This document shows positions 13,251 to 24,942 of a DNA stretch of 64,000 nt, piece by piece. Source of the stretch: Tausonia pullulans (lineage: Eukaryota > Basidiomycota > Tremellomycetes > Cystofilobasidiales > Mrakiaceae); NCBI GenBank assembly GCA_951802195.1, contig OX637625.1, positions 1,116,001-1,180,000 of the forward strand, read 5' to 3'. A program made the translations under genes and the position numbers. The notes under the pieces were generated by a model that had not been told where the DNA came from, ran no database searches, and worked only from the letters and a program-made list of their open reading frames with translations. Position 1 is the stretch's first letter; each line of letters begins with the position of its first letter.

Positions 13251-15201
13251 GATGCTGCTGTTGAGCACTGCCTCGCTCTTTCTTCTTGTATCGCTCCTTA
13301 CTCTATATCTCTCTTCTCTCGCTCGTCTACTGTTGCACCATCGACCACCCCCATTCTGAGCTCACGCTCGCCGAGCTACTCTATCCCATACCTCCTGTTC
13401 CATTTTGCTGTCCGTTTAGCTCTTGGCTTTTCCTTCCTCCTTCGTACGATTGCGCGCTTTCGAGCTACTAGTCTTGACCCGACACTTAATGCTTCTTGTC
13501 TCTTCTGACGAGCCTCCTTCGGAGCAATTCAGGGCTGCGAAGCGTGCCGAGCGACGACAAGCGAAAGGCACGCGCGCACAATCGTCTCCCCACCGACGCT
13601 TGCAGATGGGCATCTAGGGTTTGTCGGGCGCGATAGAGCTCTGGGGTATGACCAGATTATGTGTTCCAAGACCGCCGAGAGAGGTGTCCAAAACGCAGCA
13701 GCTGCAATCCGCCCGCTTGAACTGATCGTCGAGTCTTGCCGCCGCCTACGGTGAAGGGAAAGGATGTCGAAGGCCAAGGTTCATTTCTCTCCTTTCTGTT
13801 AGACTGGTCACTCTCCTACTAAGGCGAAAGGTACTTCTCCTCGTCAGCTTCCGTACGGCCCAGCGTGGTGGCAATTTCGGAAGTTGGTCAAGTAACGTGG
13901 AAATCGACTAGCAACGGACGAGCGGCAAGAATCCGCTAATCTGTACCCAGAGGTTCATAGCCGTGCCCAGAGCAAGGAAATATCCATCGTAAGAGCATGG
14001 AAGCGAGAGAATCGGTGTCGAGGGGAGCAGGAAGGACTAGCCTGTTCATAGGGGAGAAAGAGCAAGGCGAGGAAATGTTCATCCGGGTTCAAGCCTGGAT
14101 CAATTCGGTTTTCTCTAAATCAGCCTACGACCCGCCCAGGCTTGCGTTACCACTCCTGTCTGCTCACGATCTACCACTCACAAAGTACCGTCAACGTCTG
14201 CCTGGAGAGAGGGCCGGCTGCATAACGCTTCGCACGCCCTTGTTCTCACGGCCAGACCTTCTAAACTCATGTCACCATCATCTCCTCGCCTCCATTCCCT
14301 CCCATCCTCCTCAAGACCACTCGCCTTCCTTTTATCAACCTGGATGGTCTATGAAACCACTCCTTGGACCTGCTGATCGCTTGCACCGGAGGCGTCTTTG
14401 CTATCGCGTCGTGGCCTCGCTCCCAGGTGCCTGCCTGTACGACCGACTCGAGCTGCGAGATGGCGAGCAATCCATCGCATCGGTTTGGTCTGAATCCTCG
14501 CCAGCGCGACTACTCGTCCCCGGTTTGCTCGTTCGTGGGGCCGCCTCTGCGTCTGTGTTCTTGGCATCTCGAGTAGCCTGATCAGGCATGATACGCCGTC
14601 TTTCTCTCCTTCGCTTCTCGGATATAACGTAACGTCTGGAGAGCAGTTGCGCAAGGCTATATGTCTACGGCTTCAGGGCAAAGGGATCTGAAGTCGCTTC
14701 GCCTCAATTTTCTCGGTGAGAGCCTGGTGTAGCCGAGGAGATGGGGGCTGGAAGTTGGAATCTCTCGTCCTCAAGGTTCAACGCAGTGGCCAGACGAGTG
14801 GCTGGTCTTCACGAGCTGACGGATGAAAGGTTAAGGGACACTCTCTTAAAGAAGGACTCGCCGTCTTCGACGAAGCCGCTCCAGTGCACCTTCTCATTCC
14901 TTTTCTGCTTGTCCTCAATGCATGACCTTTTCATCTACGAGTGTCCACTTTTCTCTTTCTTCCCATCCCTCATTTAACGTCCCTCCCTTTCACGCTCGCC
15001 TTCCACCTTGAGAAGTGAGGCATCAGGGCTCCTTCGAGAAGCCGAGAAGCCGCCATCCATCTGTGACCCGAGGAAACTGACAGGTCGCGCACCACGTCGA
15101 GCGCGCTGCGGAGGAGAGTGCGGTCCCCGCTTGATAATGTGCGAGCGAGAATCCTAGAAAAGAGCATCCCATTCTTCCACAGGTGAGCGGCAACACGCCC
15201 C
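13251..15201. other. Intergenic region between convergent genes, no supported gene
   Basis: About 1.95 kb between the 3' ends of the START-domain gene (+) and the p24 gene (-). A 194-codon plus-strand frame at 13997-14581 and an overlapping frame at about 14364-14576 exist. Two overlapping frames look equally coding-like, neither has a recognisable domain, and the first uses AGA/AGG/ATA codons unlike its neighbours. I found no tRNA, snRNA or repeat here. Confidence 0.5.
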
Positions 15202-16537
15202 TCAAACCCGATACCGACTGGCCGTCCTCGAGAAGAAGGTTTTGAGAATATAGACTTGGAGACTGTGTGTAACGTTGTCAGTGCATCAGCCAGAGATGGA
15301 GGAGGCGAACATTGAACAGTGGAGAGACTCGACGCACAAGGACATAGCGCAAACGGCACAGGCCTCGATAACCGAGTACCAGAATATCCGTGACTGTGTC
15401 GAGGCGACGGTTGATTCATTTCGATTGTTGCGGGTGTGGAAGCTAGGGGCAGGGAGCGGCGGTAAGGTCAGGTGAGGTTCGATGCGTCCGCGTCTCTGCC
15501 CGCCATTCCATCGAAGCGACGAGGGGACGCACTACTTTTGAGTCCGGACTATGGAGGAGAGAAGTCCGTTGAGCTTGTAAATGGACTCCTCGAGAGAAGA
15601 GGTGTGCTCCGAGATAGGGGTTGTCTTGCCAGGCAGATCGCGTCGTGGCTCCGACTCGACCATGATGCTGCGAGGGGGAGGACAGGCCAACCGTCAGCTG
15701 TCAAGGTCCAAATCCTAGAGCGAGAGCTAAAGATGATGAGAAAAGGGAGGGAGAAGGTTTCCTGAGCGAAGGTAAGCAGCGAGGGAGCGACCTCCATCTG
15801 CCAGCACTCAATCTGTCGCGCGCCTGACCTAGCCCGTCGCGTTCGACCCTTGGTTGGCGGGCGGCGCGTGCTGCTGCCGCTAGTGCTCTCCTTCATCCTC
15901 GCCTCGCCGAAAGACTCACTCAAAGTCGATCATCTTGGCCGTCAAGCTCGCTTCATTCTCGAAGCAGAAGCTGTACTCTCCAACTTTGTTGGCCGTCTGA
16001 ACGGGCGTGGGTTGGGGGAACGAAGTATAAAGGGGGGGTCAGACCTCGTCACCAAACCGCTGCTAAGAGGTGAGGCTGTCGGCGAGCAGCAGGCGAGGAT
16101 GTACAAAGATATAGTCCCCTTGCTTCTTGTCGTGGCCCTCGAGGAGGACCTTGTCATCCGGGTCGCTGGAAGGGGGCAGCCAGACGAGGGAGGGGAACGT
16201 CAGACGCGACGTCACGCTACTGCCGTCGTCCTAGCGCGACGTGACGAGGCAGACACGCACTGAACGATAAAGTCAATCTCAAACTCGCCACCGCTCTGCA
16301 CGGCAAAGTAGAAACCTGGGCGATGACGAGAGATAGAACAACCTCAGATCAAGGCCCCAAGAACTGCAGGGCGAAACAGACAGCGTTGGCCTCACCGATC
16401 TTCTCCCCGGCCTGGTCGACGTCGGCAAAGAAGCAGCTACGCTCGGACGCCTCGAGCTCCATCGTGAGGGCGGCCGCGCGAGCCTGCCAGGCCGCCAGCG
16501 GCAAGAGGAGCAGAGTGAGGAGGGAGCCGGGGAGCAT
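15202..16537 (-). CDS. p24/EMP24 family cargo receptor (apparent 1-nt frameshift)
   Basis: Type I membrane protein of the EMP24/GP25L/p24 (GOLD domain) family, which cycles between ER and Golgi in COPII/COPI vesicles as a cargo receptor. Exons: 16537-16396, 16315-16261, 16165-16105, 15996-15920, 15667-15533, 15441-15338, 15262-15202. Seen in order: signal peptide (LLTLLLLPLAAWQARA), GOLD domain with ERSCFF, FYFAVQSGGEFEIDF, DDKVLLEGHDKKQGDYIFV, VGEYSFCFENEAS and MVESEPRR, a coiled coil SLEESIYKLNGLLSS, VRTQKYFHTRNNR, a membrane segment and a tail with the diphenylalanine motif LKTFF. In the sixth exon, near 15423, the family pattern TRNNR followed by NEST(V)xSTxxRIFWYS is split between two frames, as if one A were missing. 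With that base the model is 211 residues. It is either a sequence error or a real truncating mutation. Confidence 0.85.
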
Positions 16538-19500
16538 GGCGGAAGGGTCGGGGCGGGGTGCGCTGTCGTCGTCGAGATGGTAGTTGGACGCGCGGGGAGC
16601 GAAGGCAGCCTCGCTCAAGGCTCGCGTGCGTGCTCTACTCGCACGCACAGCCCGCCACAAATCCTGAGCTGCGTTCTCGTGCCTGCCACTTATGGAAATG
16701 GGCGACGGAAATTGCTCATTAGTACTAACATGAGCGAATTGTATATTCTCAGGGAGAAAGAACTCAGGAGATTGAGCGCGCGGACACCAGAGCCCAGCTT
16801 GCCACACTTGCCACGCCTGCCACACCTGCCACACCGCCGCAGCGCAAATGCAGAGTCTAGACAACTAGTCATTTGAATCCTCCTAAGGGTGATGCCGGAA
16901 GACAGAGAGATAAGCTGAGTTTGTTAGTACTAGGGCGTAGTGCAATCAAACAGCGGCAATGCAAAGATAATGAAGTATGAGTCAAAGCCTGCGAAACATC
17001 CACCTAAGTAGGGAATGCCGCCTTCGACCTCGGACCAGGAGCCAACAGGGTCATTGAGGTCAGTGAAGTGGCCACTAGTGATATCGTGGACTTGGCGCAG
17101 AGTGGCATGTAGTAGTGACGGAGAGCAGTGATTATGAGATCCAAGGGCGATGGCCAACTTAGACAGCCATGAACCCAGAAGCCGCTGACCATGTCATTGC
17201 TGTTGTTGGTCTCCTCGTGGTAATGGGCCCACTTCACCGGGACAGGGGAGAGAGATGACGAGGTTGGCACTGTACTGAAGCGGAAGAGTTGAAGGGGAAG
17301 GCACGCTCTTGCATGAAGTCGTCGACGGCGATCAAATGAACCTGCTTCTTGACGTCAAACTCAACGAGGGCGCTGAAAGAGCGATACAGACGACTGTTGG
17401 GTCGTCCCCTTCTCTTGCACAATTTCTTGCAACTTCGTAACACCACCTGTCCCCTGCCGCATTTTTACCGGTCTCCTTTCCTCTCCTCTTTGTTGTTGCT
17501 CCCTTCCCTTTTCATCGACGTCTCGTGTCGTACACCTGACCTCGGGGAGCCCACTACCCAACCGACCTCGCATTAGGGTGGCCCATCTCAGTCTAATTCT
17601 TTCAAGGATGGAAATTAAGACACACATACGGGCAACATTGCGGCCAAGCTGGAAGTCGTGACTGGAAGCTCAGCCTGGACGTCAAAGAAGATTTTGTCTC
17701 TGTCAGATTGCGCCTTCACGATACATCGCTACGTATCCCTTTGTTTAAAGTTTTATCATTCTCGGTTTTGGCCTAAGCGCTCTTCCGTACAGTCGGCGTC
17801 TACACGCCAGATAGCGTCAAGAAGGACGGATTGGAATCCCTAACGCCGTTTCGCAGCATCTGCTCCTAAGAAGCTGTCAACCCTCATCCGTGAGCTATCC
17901 TCTCGTACTAGCCACTCACCCGTGAATGGTTTCATCAGGAGAAGCAACTCTAAGATCTACTGCGTCGCCGCTTCCGGAGAAAGAGAGAGCGAGAGAGGCG
18001 AAAGCGATTCGTTCGCCTTGAGACTTCTCAGCCTCAGGTTCGAAGACTTGCATGGAGACCAAAAGAACGGGGGAAAAATGAATGAGCATAGCACAAGGCA
18101 TCGCGATCCCAAGAGCAAAAGAAAAAAAAAAAAAAGGTCACCGAACGAAAAAGAAATCAAGAGAAAACATCGCCCTATCCACGAATCGCCGTCCTTCCTC
18201 CTCCTTCCATCAAGCAGCACCAGGTTAGCCAGTCCATCGCCTTACCCCATGACAGGCAAACCCTTATCACAGCGACGAACTGCATGGGAGGAGAGGGTGT
18301 AATGATGAAAAACGGAAGCAAAGAGGGGAGACGGGAAAGGAAGAGAGAGCCGCTCGACATGCTGAAGGAACGCATCCAGTGTGCTCGCAGTAAAAAAAAG
18401 TCCGATGATCCAAAGGACACAAAGGAAGTGAACGACAGAAGCAGCAAGAGTCATAGTGGGGCAGAAAACTCACAAAATGTGGCGAACCTCATATCGAGGA
18501 TCTTGATAGAAACCCGCCTTCGCGTGTGCAGCCCGGACATCGGCCGCGCCGCAGGACAGTGCAACAGTGACGATGGAGTCTTTCGACTACGAATGTCCCT
18601 CGCGCGCTCGGCATTCGTAGCACGATGTAGCAAAGTCAACCCTTGTCTAATCCACCTGCAGAACAATTCCTCTCCCATCTTCACGTCGGCCTTCTTTCCG
18701 CCCCCATCGATGAAGTTTACGACGAGATGGTTGTAGTTGTCGTACACCTGAGTCCGACAATGAATTTGGTTCCGATATGGAAGGATCCATGAGCAGAGGT
18801 GAGGGATAGCTCCGTTATTTCCAACCGGTGGATCCTAAGAATGTAATTTGCAAGCGAAGGAGAGCATTTGGGATGGCAAGGGGTCAAACATCAGCAAGGA
18901 GGTGCCGTGGGCACCGTCCGTACACCAGTAGAAGAGGGCGGCCCCATGAAGATAGAGACTCGTCGAGCCAGGGAAGGCCGTGGATCTTCTGGACCTCGGA
19001 AGAGAAGGAAAAGATCGAAAGCTACCGATTGATAGCCTCGTGTTCCACGACCAGCACTCGTGTGCGTGTCCGTGAGAAGCTCAATTTGCTGGAGATGGAG
19101 AGGTCACTCAAGAGGAAGTTGGTGTGGAAGAGGCCAACCCCTCCATACCCGGTCATGAGGGGCGAGGGGATCATAACCCCTCCCTCTGACAGCCAGCGAA
19201 AGATTTCCTCCGCCCTGTCTGTGACTCGTTTGGAAGATTCGTTGTTGGAGTTAAGACAACTGAAACCTTCAAGCTTGATCGAGCGACGATCCTCGACTGT
19301 GGCGACGTGCGGTGAGGCCGACAAGAGGCTCTTGAATGTCGATAAATGGAAAGTCGACAGTGCTGCGGCGGGGGTTGCTATGGTGAAGGGAGATCTAGGG
19401 GGCCGAGGGGTGTCCCAGTGATGCACGCAGGAGAGCCTTAGAGATAACAGGCGTCGATCTTGTTCTTGACTAACGCTGGGAAGAGGTGGTTGCAGCTCGC

Positions 19501-20422
19501 GAGGATGAGTCTAGTCGACTTGAAGTTTTTTCGGACCGAACCTTCTGTCGATATAATTCTTGATGGACCTCAGGATTCGAAGCAGAGGGAAGGTAGCCAC
19601 AGACAGTAAAAGGTGAGTTTCACTCCGTCGGCCCGGAAAAGAGACACGACGTACTTCACACGTATTGCATTGCTCTGGTTTGAGTAGTACGGGGCGAGAT
19701 CCCTTGTCCAATCGCCAACTTGATCGAGCGTTGCATTGTTGAGGACCAGTCAGTCATGAATCGGCCAGACTCCACTCGTGAGCTGATGAGGTTGACGGCA
19801 GGCAACACCTTATATTGCCTACAACGGGTAGACGCTGGCCTCGTGAAAGTGCCTGGAGACGACAACGGCGGTTCTTAATGTCGGCATGAGAGTGTCACAA
19901 TGGCGAGATGATAGAGAGCAGGAACTCGGGCGGGAGAGATAGGATCGGGCATCCTGGCTGGGCGACGCGGCGTTAACATGTATACTGCTCTGATAGATGG
20001 ACTCAATTCACCTTGTCCCGATCCGAGGCCGGAAAGGTCAGAGAGAGGAGTATCCAGAGAGCCCATATGGATTGTGGCGCACGTGGTGGTGATGGTTCGG
20101 AGACAACAAGGAGCTGGTGTTCGTCTCCGGCGGTGGCCGCTTCTCGCGCAGAGCCGACCCTCACGAATCGGTGTCACTTCGATCTCCCGTATTCCCGTCC
20201 TGCCTCGAACTCAAGCCCCATTCCACAGATGTTGATAGTAATATGGCTAGAGACTGAGCTGACCGGCCCGGCCTCTTCAGCGGTCGTCAGCAGCGGTCTT
20301 GAGGGGGATGAGGAGTGGCTAGGGGCTCCGCTTCTTTTCCAAGGGGACCAGTCATGTCGACTCGCCTCGACTTCTTGCCTGAAATTCCACCTTCCCTCCA
20401 ACGACCATCATCTCCGCTCACC
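16538..20422. other. Long stretch without a confident gene
   Basis: About 3.9 kb between the p24 start (-) and the ADE13 start (+). It must include both promoters. Short minus-strand frames with protein-like composition occur at about 16930-17446, 19022-19426 and 19656-20180. Some can be joined across plausible GT-AG signals (for example a donor near 20040 and an acceptor near 19954), but no domain was recognised and alternative frames compete. Direct features are an A-rich run near 18121-18137, a short array of TGCCACAC-like repeats near 16799-16835, and lower GC than the flanking genes between 17.9 and 18.5 kb. A diverged gene, a pseudogene or a noncoding RNA is possible; I cannot choose. 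Confidence 0.4.
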
Positions 20423-22764
20423 ATGGACTCCTACCAGACCCCCCTCTCCTCGTCAGTCGTTCTTCGGTCACTCTGAAGTTCGGTTCCCGTCATTACCCCT
20501 TTGCTTCAACTCACCTTGTCGCCCCTCGTTTACCGCCTGTTCTGCAGCCGTTATGCCTCGGCTGAGATGTCGAGCCTCTTCTCCAACTCGGTATGTCCCT
20601 CTCCAGCGTTCCACCTGAAACTCTCTCTAACATGCCGCTCCCTTTCCGCAGACCCGCTTCGGAACCTGGCGCAAAGTGCGCCCCGCTGTCCCCCTCACGC
20701 TCGCTCGCTCTCCCTCTTCTGCTCCTTCCCTGATTAGGCCATTTTGATCTGACCCCCGCTCGTGTGTCTCAACGATGTCGCTCTAGCTGTGGCTCAACCT
20801 TGCCATCGCTGAGAAGGAGCTCGGCCTCCCGATTTCGGACAAGGCCATTGAGGAGATGAAGGCTAACCTCGTGCGTGCTCGTCCTGGTCGCGCTTCTTCA
20901 GACGTTGGTCTGTCGCTGCCAGTTTGTTCTGATGAATCAACCGCTGGCTCGCCTTAGACTCTCGATGCCGAGCAGTTCAAGCTTGCCGCTGAGGAGGAGA
21001 AGAAGCGTAGGCATGATGTCATGTACGCCAAATCATCTCCCAAACGGAGCAGGAAGACGCGTCTCTGGCGTCTTCCAACTTCGGACCGCCCTGCCCATTC
21101 GTGACTTACTTTTCGATGTCCTCTGCCACTTCTAGGGCTCACGTCCACACCTTTGGACTCGTCGCTCCGTCGGCCGCTGGTATCATCCAGTGCGCTTCGC
21201 TCGCTCCCTCTGCGACTATAGCGTGTCTCGAGCTGATGAGTATCCTTCGTCTTCCTTTCTGTCCAAAAGCCTCGGAGCCACCTCATGCTACGTTACCGAG
21301 TGAGCATATTTTCGCTCTTTAGTTGTTCCAGAAGCAAGAGGCTGACGCCCTTCGCAGCAACGCCGACCTCATCTTCCTCCGGGACGGTCTCAAGCTCGTC
21401 CTCGACAAGCTCGCCGTCGTCATTGACCGCCTCGCCTCGTTCGCTGAGGAGTACAAGTCGCTCCCCACGCTTGGATTCACTCACTTCCAACCTGCCCAGC
21501 TCACCACTGTCGGCAAGCGCGCCACCCTCTGGCTCCAGGTGAGAGACAGGGCCCTCAGTCTTTTCCACTGTGACACTTACGGCTTACACTCTGCCGCGCC
21601 TGCCCTCTACCCTGTTCTCCAGGAACTTCTCTGGGACCTCCGCAACCTCACCCGTGCCCGTGAGGACATTGGCTTCCGTGGCGTTAAGGGTACGACCGGC
21701 ACCCAGGCCTCGTTCCTCGCTCTATTCGACGGCAACCATGAGAAGGTTGAGGCCCTCGACAAGCGCGTCACCGAGCTCCTCGGCTTCCCGTACGCCTACC
21801 CAGTCACCGGTCAGACCTACTCGAGGAAGATCGACTGTGATGTCCTCGCTCCTCTTGCTTCCCTCGGATCGACCGCGCACAAGATCGCGACCGACAGTTA
21901 GTACGAATTCGCGTCGACTGGAGAGGAAGAAAGTACGCGGCTCTGACGGCAGCGCCTTCCAGTCCGTCTCCTCGCTAACCTCAAAGAGATTGAGGAGCCC
22001 TTCGAGAAGGACCAGATTGGATCGTGCGTCGTCCGGCTCGTCTTGCTGTCCAGTCCCGCTATCCCCCCTCGCCTGATGCCCTCCCTCATTCAACAGTTCC
22101 GCCATGGCCTACAAGCGTGTATGACTCCAATCTCCCGGGCGCCTTGTCACAAATACATAGCTGATTCCTCATTGTCGTGCGGCGCCCACAGAACCCCATG
22201 CGCTCTGAGCGCGTCTGCTCGCTCGCCCGCCACCTCATGATCCTCCAACAAAATGCGCTTATGACCAACTCGGTCCAGTGGTTTGAGCGGACGCTCGATG
22301 ACTCGGCGAACCGTCGTGTCACGATTCCGGAGGCCTTCCTCACGGCCGACATTGTCCTCAGCACGCTTCAAAACATCATGGAGGGTCTCGTTGTCTACCC
22401 GAAGGTCATCGAGCGTCGGATCAACCAGGAGCTCCCCTTCATGGCCACAGAGAACATCATCATGGCCATCGTCAAGGCCGGCGGCGATCGCCAGGAGGCC
22501 CACGAGAAGATTCGCGTTCTCTCTCACCAGGCCGGCAACGTCGTCAAGCAGGAGGGAGGCGAGAACGACCTCATCGAGCGTGTCAAGAAGGACGAGTACT
22601 TCAAGGGCATCCTCCCGGGCCTTGACGAGCTCCTCAACCCCAAGTACTTCATCGGTCGTGCGCCCGAGCAGGTCGACTCCTTCCTCAAGGAGTGGGTCCG
22701 GCCCGCGCTCAAGCCGTACGAGGCTGTCGTCAAGGGCTCGTCGAGCGTCCAGCTTTCGGTCTGA
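20423..22764 (+). CDS. ADE13: Adenylosuccinate lyase
   Basis: Enzyme of purine synthesis that splits fumarate from SAICAR and from adenylosuccinate; cytosolic homotetramer of the fumarase/aspartase superfamily. Predicted 479 residues from twelve exons with consistent phase: 20423-20451, 20548-20590, 20652-20675, 20787-20870, 20958-21022, 21136-21189, 21270-21299, 21358-21538, 21623-21896, 21963-22023, 22095-22116, 22192-22764. Visible motifs: [37 protein letters not shown] (about residues 151-157), [12 protein letters not shown], and the superfamily signature [15 protein letters not shown] (about 282-296), whose loop carries the catalytic serine. Length matches eukaryotic ADSL. Several exons are tiny (24, 30 and 22 nt), so the signature loop itself lies on two exons. 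The start ATG gives the expected short N-terminal extension before RYAS. Confidence 0.97.
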
Positions 22765-23120
22765 GCGGGTGGTCTTCGTTGTTTCGTTTTCAGTCAATTA
22801 TGCTCGTTCATCTTGGACTGCGAGTCGGATTGGTGTGAGAGGGACCCACGCATGCCCTTCAAAGTTCCTTCTCTCGAGCAGTCTCTCGAGTGCCACCAGC
22901 GATAGAGAGAGGTCCCTTCTTGTTGTGCAGCCCTGCTTCTCTACGAGTCAAACAACCACAGCGACAAGGGGGCTGAAATGAGTCACTCATGCGACCTTCA
23001 GACTCCGGCCTCGTGCGAAGCGCGAATTGCCCGCGGCCTCCTTCCTTTTCTAAGCTCCCTTCCCTCGAAACCACGACTACAACCATTATCTCGACCAGCG
23101 TCGTCCGTCCTAGCAGCAGC

Positions 23121-24703
23121 ATGTCTGTCCCGCCCTTGTCTGTGAACGGCTCGTCTTCAAACGGCGCCATCCCCGTCATCATCGAGCCCTCGCGTGTCCT
23201 TAGCATCCAAAGCCATGTCTGCTCAGGCTACGTCGGTGGGTCTCCTCATTCGTCGTGTAAGCCTGACTCGTCTGATAACTCCTTATCCACGACAGGAAAC
23301 AAGGCCGCGACATTCCCGCTCCAGCTGCTTGGCTGGGACGTGGACGTCGTCAACACCGTCCAGTTCAGCAATCACACAGGTCGTTATCTTCCCCCGGTTC
23401 TCCTCGTCAAACAGGACTGCTGTCACTGACAGCCCGCTCCACGACCAGGCTACGGACACACTGCTGGCACCAAAACGACTCCGGAAGACCTTACGGCCAT
23501 CTTCTCCGGTTTATGTGCCAACGGCCTCCTCAAGGCCGGGCGACTCTTGACCGGTCCGTTTCTCACGCGCGTCGGTCGCGGCTTCGGGGCTGAACGCTGA
23601 CGCGTCTGTCTGTGTTTGTCATTATCTCGCTGATTTGCCTACATCGGCGACCTCAGGCTACATCCCCGGCGGTGAAGCCGTCCAGAGAGTCGGAGAGCTC
23701 GCCCGGAAGCTCCGTGATGACCGCGCAGGCCTCGGGGGCGAGGCGCTCGTCTACGTTCTTGACCGTGAGCTGTGATAGGCATCGCTTCCCTGTGTTTCGA
23801 TCAACTCAATGCTTGCCTGTGTTTCGTCTGACTCAATCTTTCTTCTCCTCAGCTGTCATGGGCGACCATGGTACCCTCTACGTTGCCGACTCGGTCATCC
23901 CCATCTATCGCTCTCTCCTCTCCCTTGCAACCGTCATCACGCCGAACCAGTTCGAGGCCGAGTTCGTTCAGCGTTCATCCTGAGTGCCTCCTTATTGAAT
24001 GCTCTGACTTATAAACACTCATTTACCCACCCACGCTTTAAGGACGCTCGCCGACCTCAAGGTGACCTCGCTCGCCTCACTCCACGCCCTTCTCAAGCAT
24101 CTCCACATAACCTACTCCCTCCCTCACATCATCATCACCTCCTTCACCCTCCCTGCCCCAGCATCTTCTGCCCTCGCTGCTCTCGATCTCCCAGCTCCAC
24201 CGCAGGCATACCTTGACCGGCTCGCTGAGGTCGCCAACACGGAAGGGACCGCGACCCCCACAGCCGCGACTGACTGGCGATCCTTCCCGCTCCTCACGAC
24301 TGTCGCGTCCTCCATCGTTCCCGGATCGACAGCGGGAGAGCTCGACACGACGCTCTTTGCGTTCCCCCAGATACCAGGTTACTTCTCCGGCGTCGGCGAC
24401 CTCTTCTCGGCGCTCACGACGGCGCACTTCCAGCCGGTTCCCTCCTCCTCATCAACGTCCCCACTCGCCTCGGCCGCCTCGAAAGCCCTCTTCTCAACGC
24501 AGCAGATCCTCCTCTCGACGCACCTTCGCACCGTGCAAGACCCAGATGTCGAGGGCTCAGACGAGGAAGGTGACAAAGCGATGCCTGGGAGGCGCGTCCG
24601 CCGAATGCGCGGAAGGGAGTTGGGCATCGTGGGAAAGAGCGCGAGGAAGGATCTGGAGGATGGTGGGGAGTGGGGGGGCAAGAAGGTGGATTTGCTTGCG
24701 TGA
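23121..24703 (+). CDS. BUD16: Pyridoxal kinase
   Basis: Ribokinase-like PdxK/PdxY-type kinase that phosphorylates pyridoxal, pyridoxine and pyridoxamine in vitamin B6 salvage; cytosolic. Predicted 393 residues, exons 23121-23235, 23296-23379, 23449-23553, 23657-23764, 23853-23961, 24043-24703. Seen: [20 protein letters not shown] at the N-terminus (substrate-binding loop), [36 protein letters not shown], and the ATP/anion-hole motif [10 protein letters not shown] near residue 292, with the catalytic Asp in GDL. It is longer than the usual ~310 residues because of an insertion between the TPNQFE and GDLFSAL motifs and a basic C-terminal extension (about residues 350-393). An in-frame upstream extension is open, but the ATG at 23121 sits at the expected distance from the first motif. 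It is tandem with ADE13 but separated by 356 nt, so it is an independent gene. Confidence 0.93.
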
Positions 24704-24942
24704 GAATGTTTCATAGACTTTAAATGGATGGACATTGCATGCGCTCTCTCAAGAGCGATCTCTGCGGCACGACAGACATGGCAATGCAGACCCATTGGCA
24801 AAAGAAGAAAAAAGGGGGGAAAGAGGAAAAAGACTGAAAGAGCGAGAGGGAGAGAACAGAACATGACAACACAGAGAGAGAAGCGACAAAAGATCGTAAC
24901 ACCCGTAACCCTTCCTCCCTCCCTCCTTACTTCCTCCACTTT

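Noticed and set aside
13997-14581. 194-codon plus-strand ORF
   Set aside because: Codon use unlike neighbours, no domain, and an equally good overlapping frame.
18116-18137. A-rich run as another LINE poly(A) tail
   Set aside because: No LINE 3' UTR sequence borders it on either strand.
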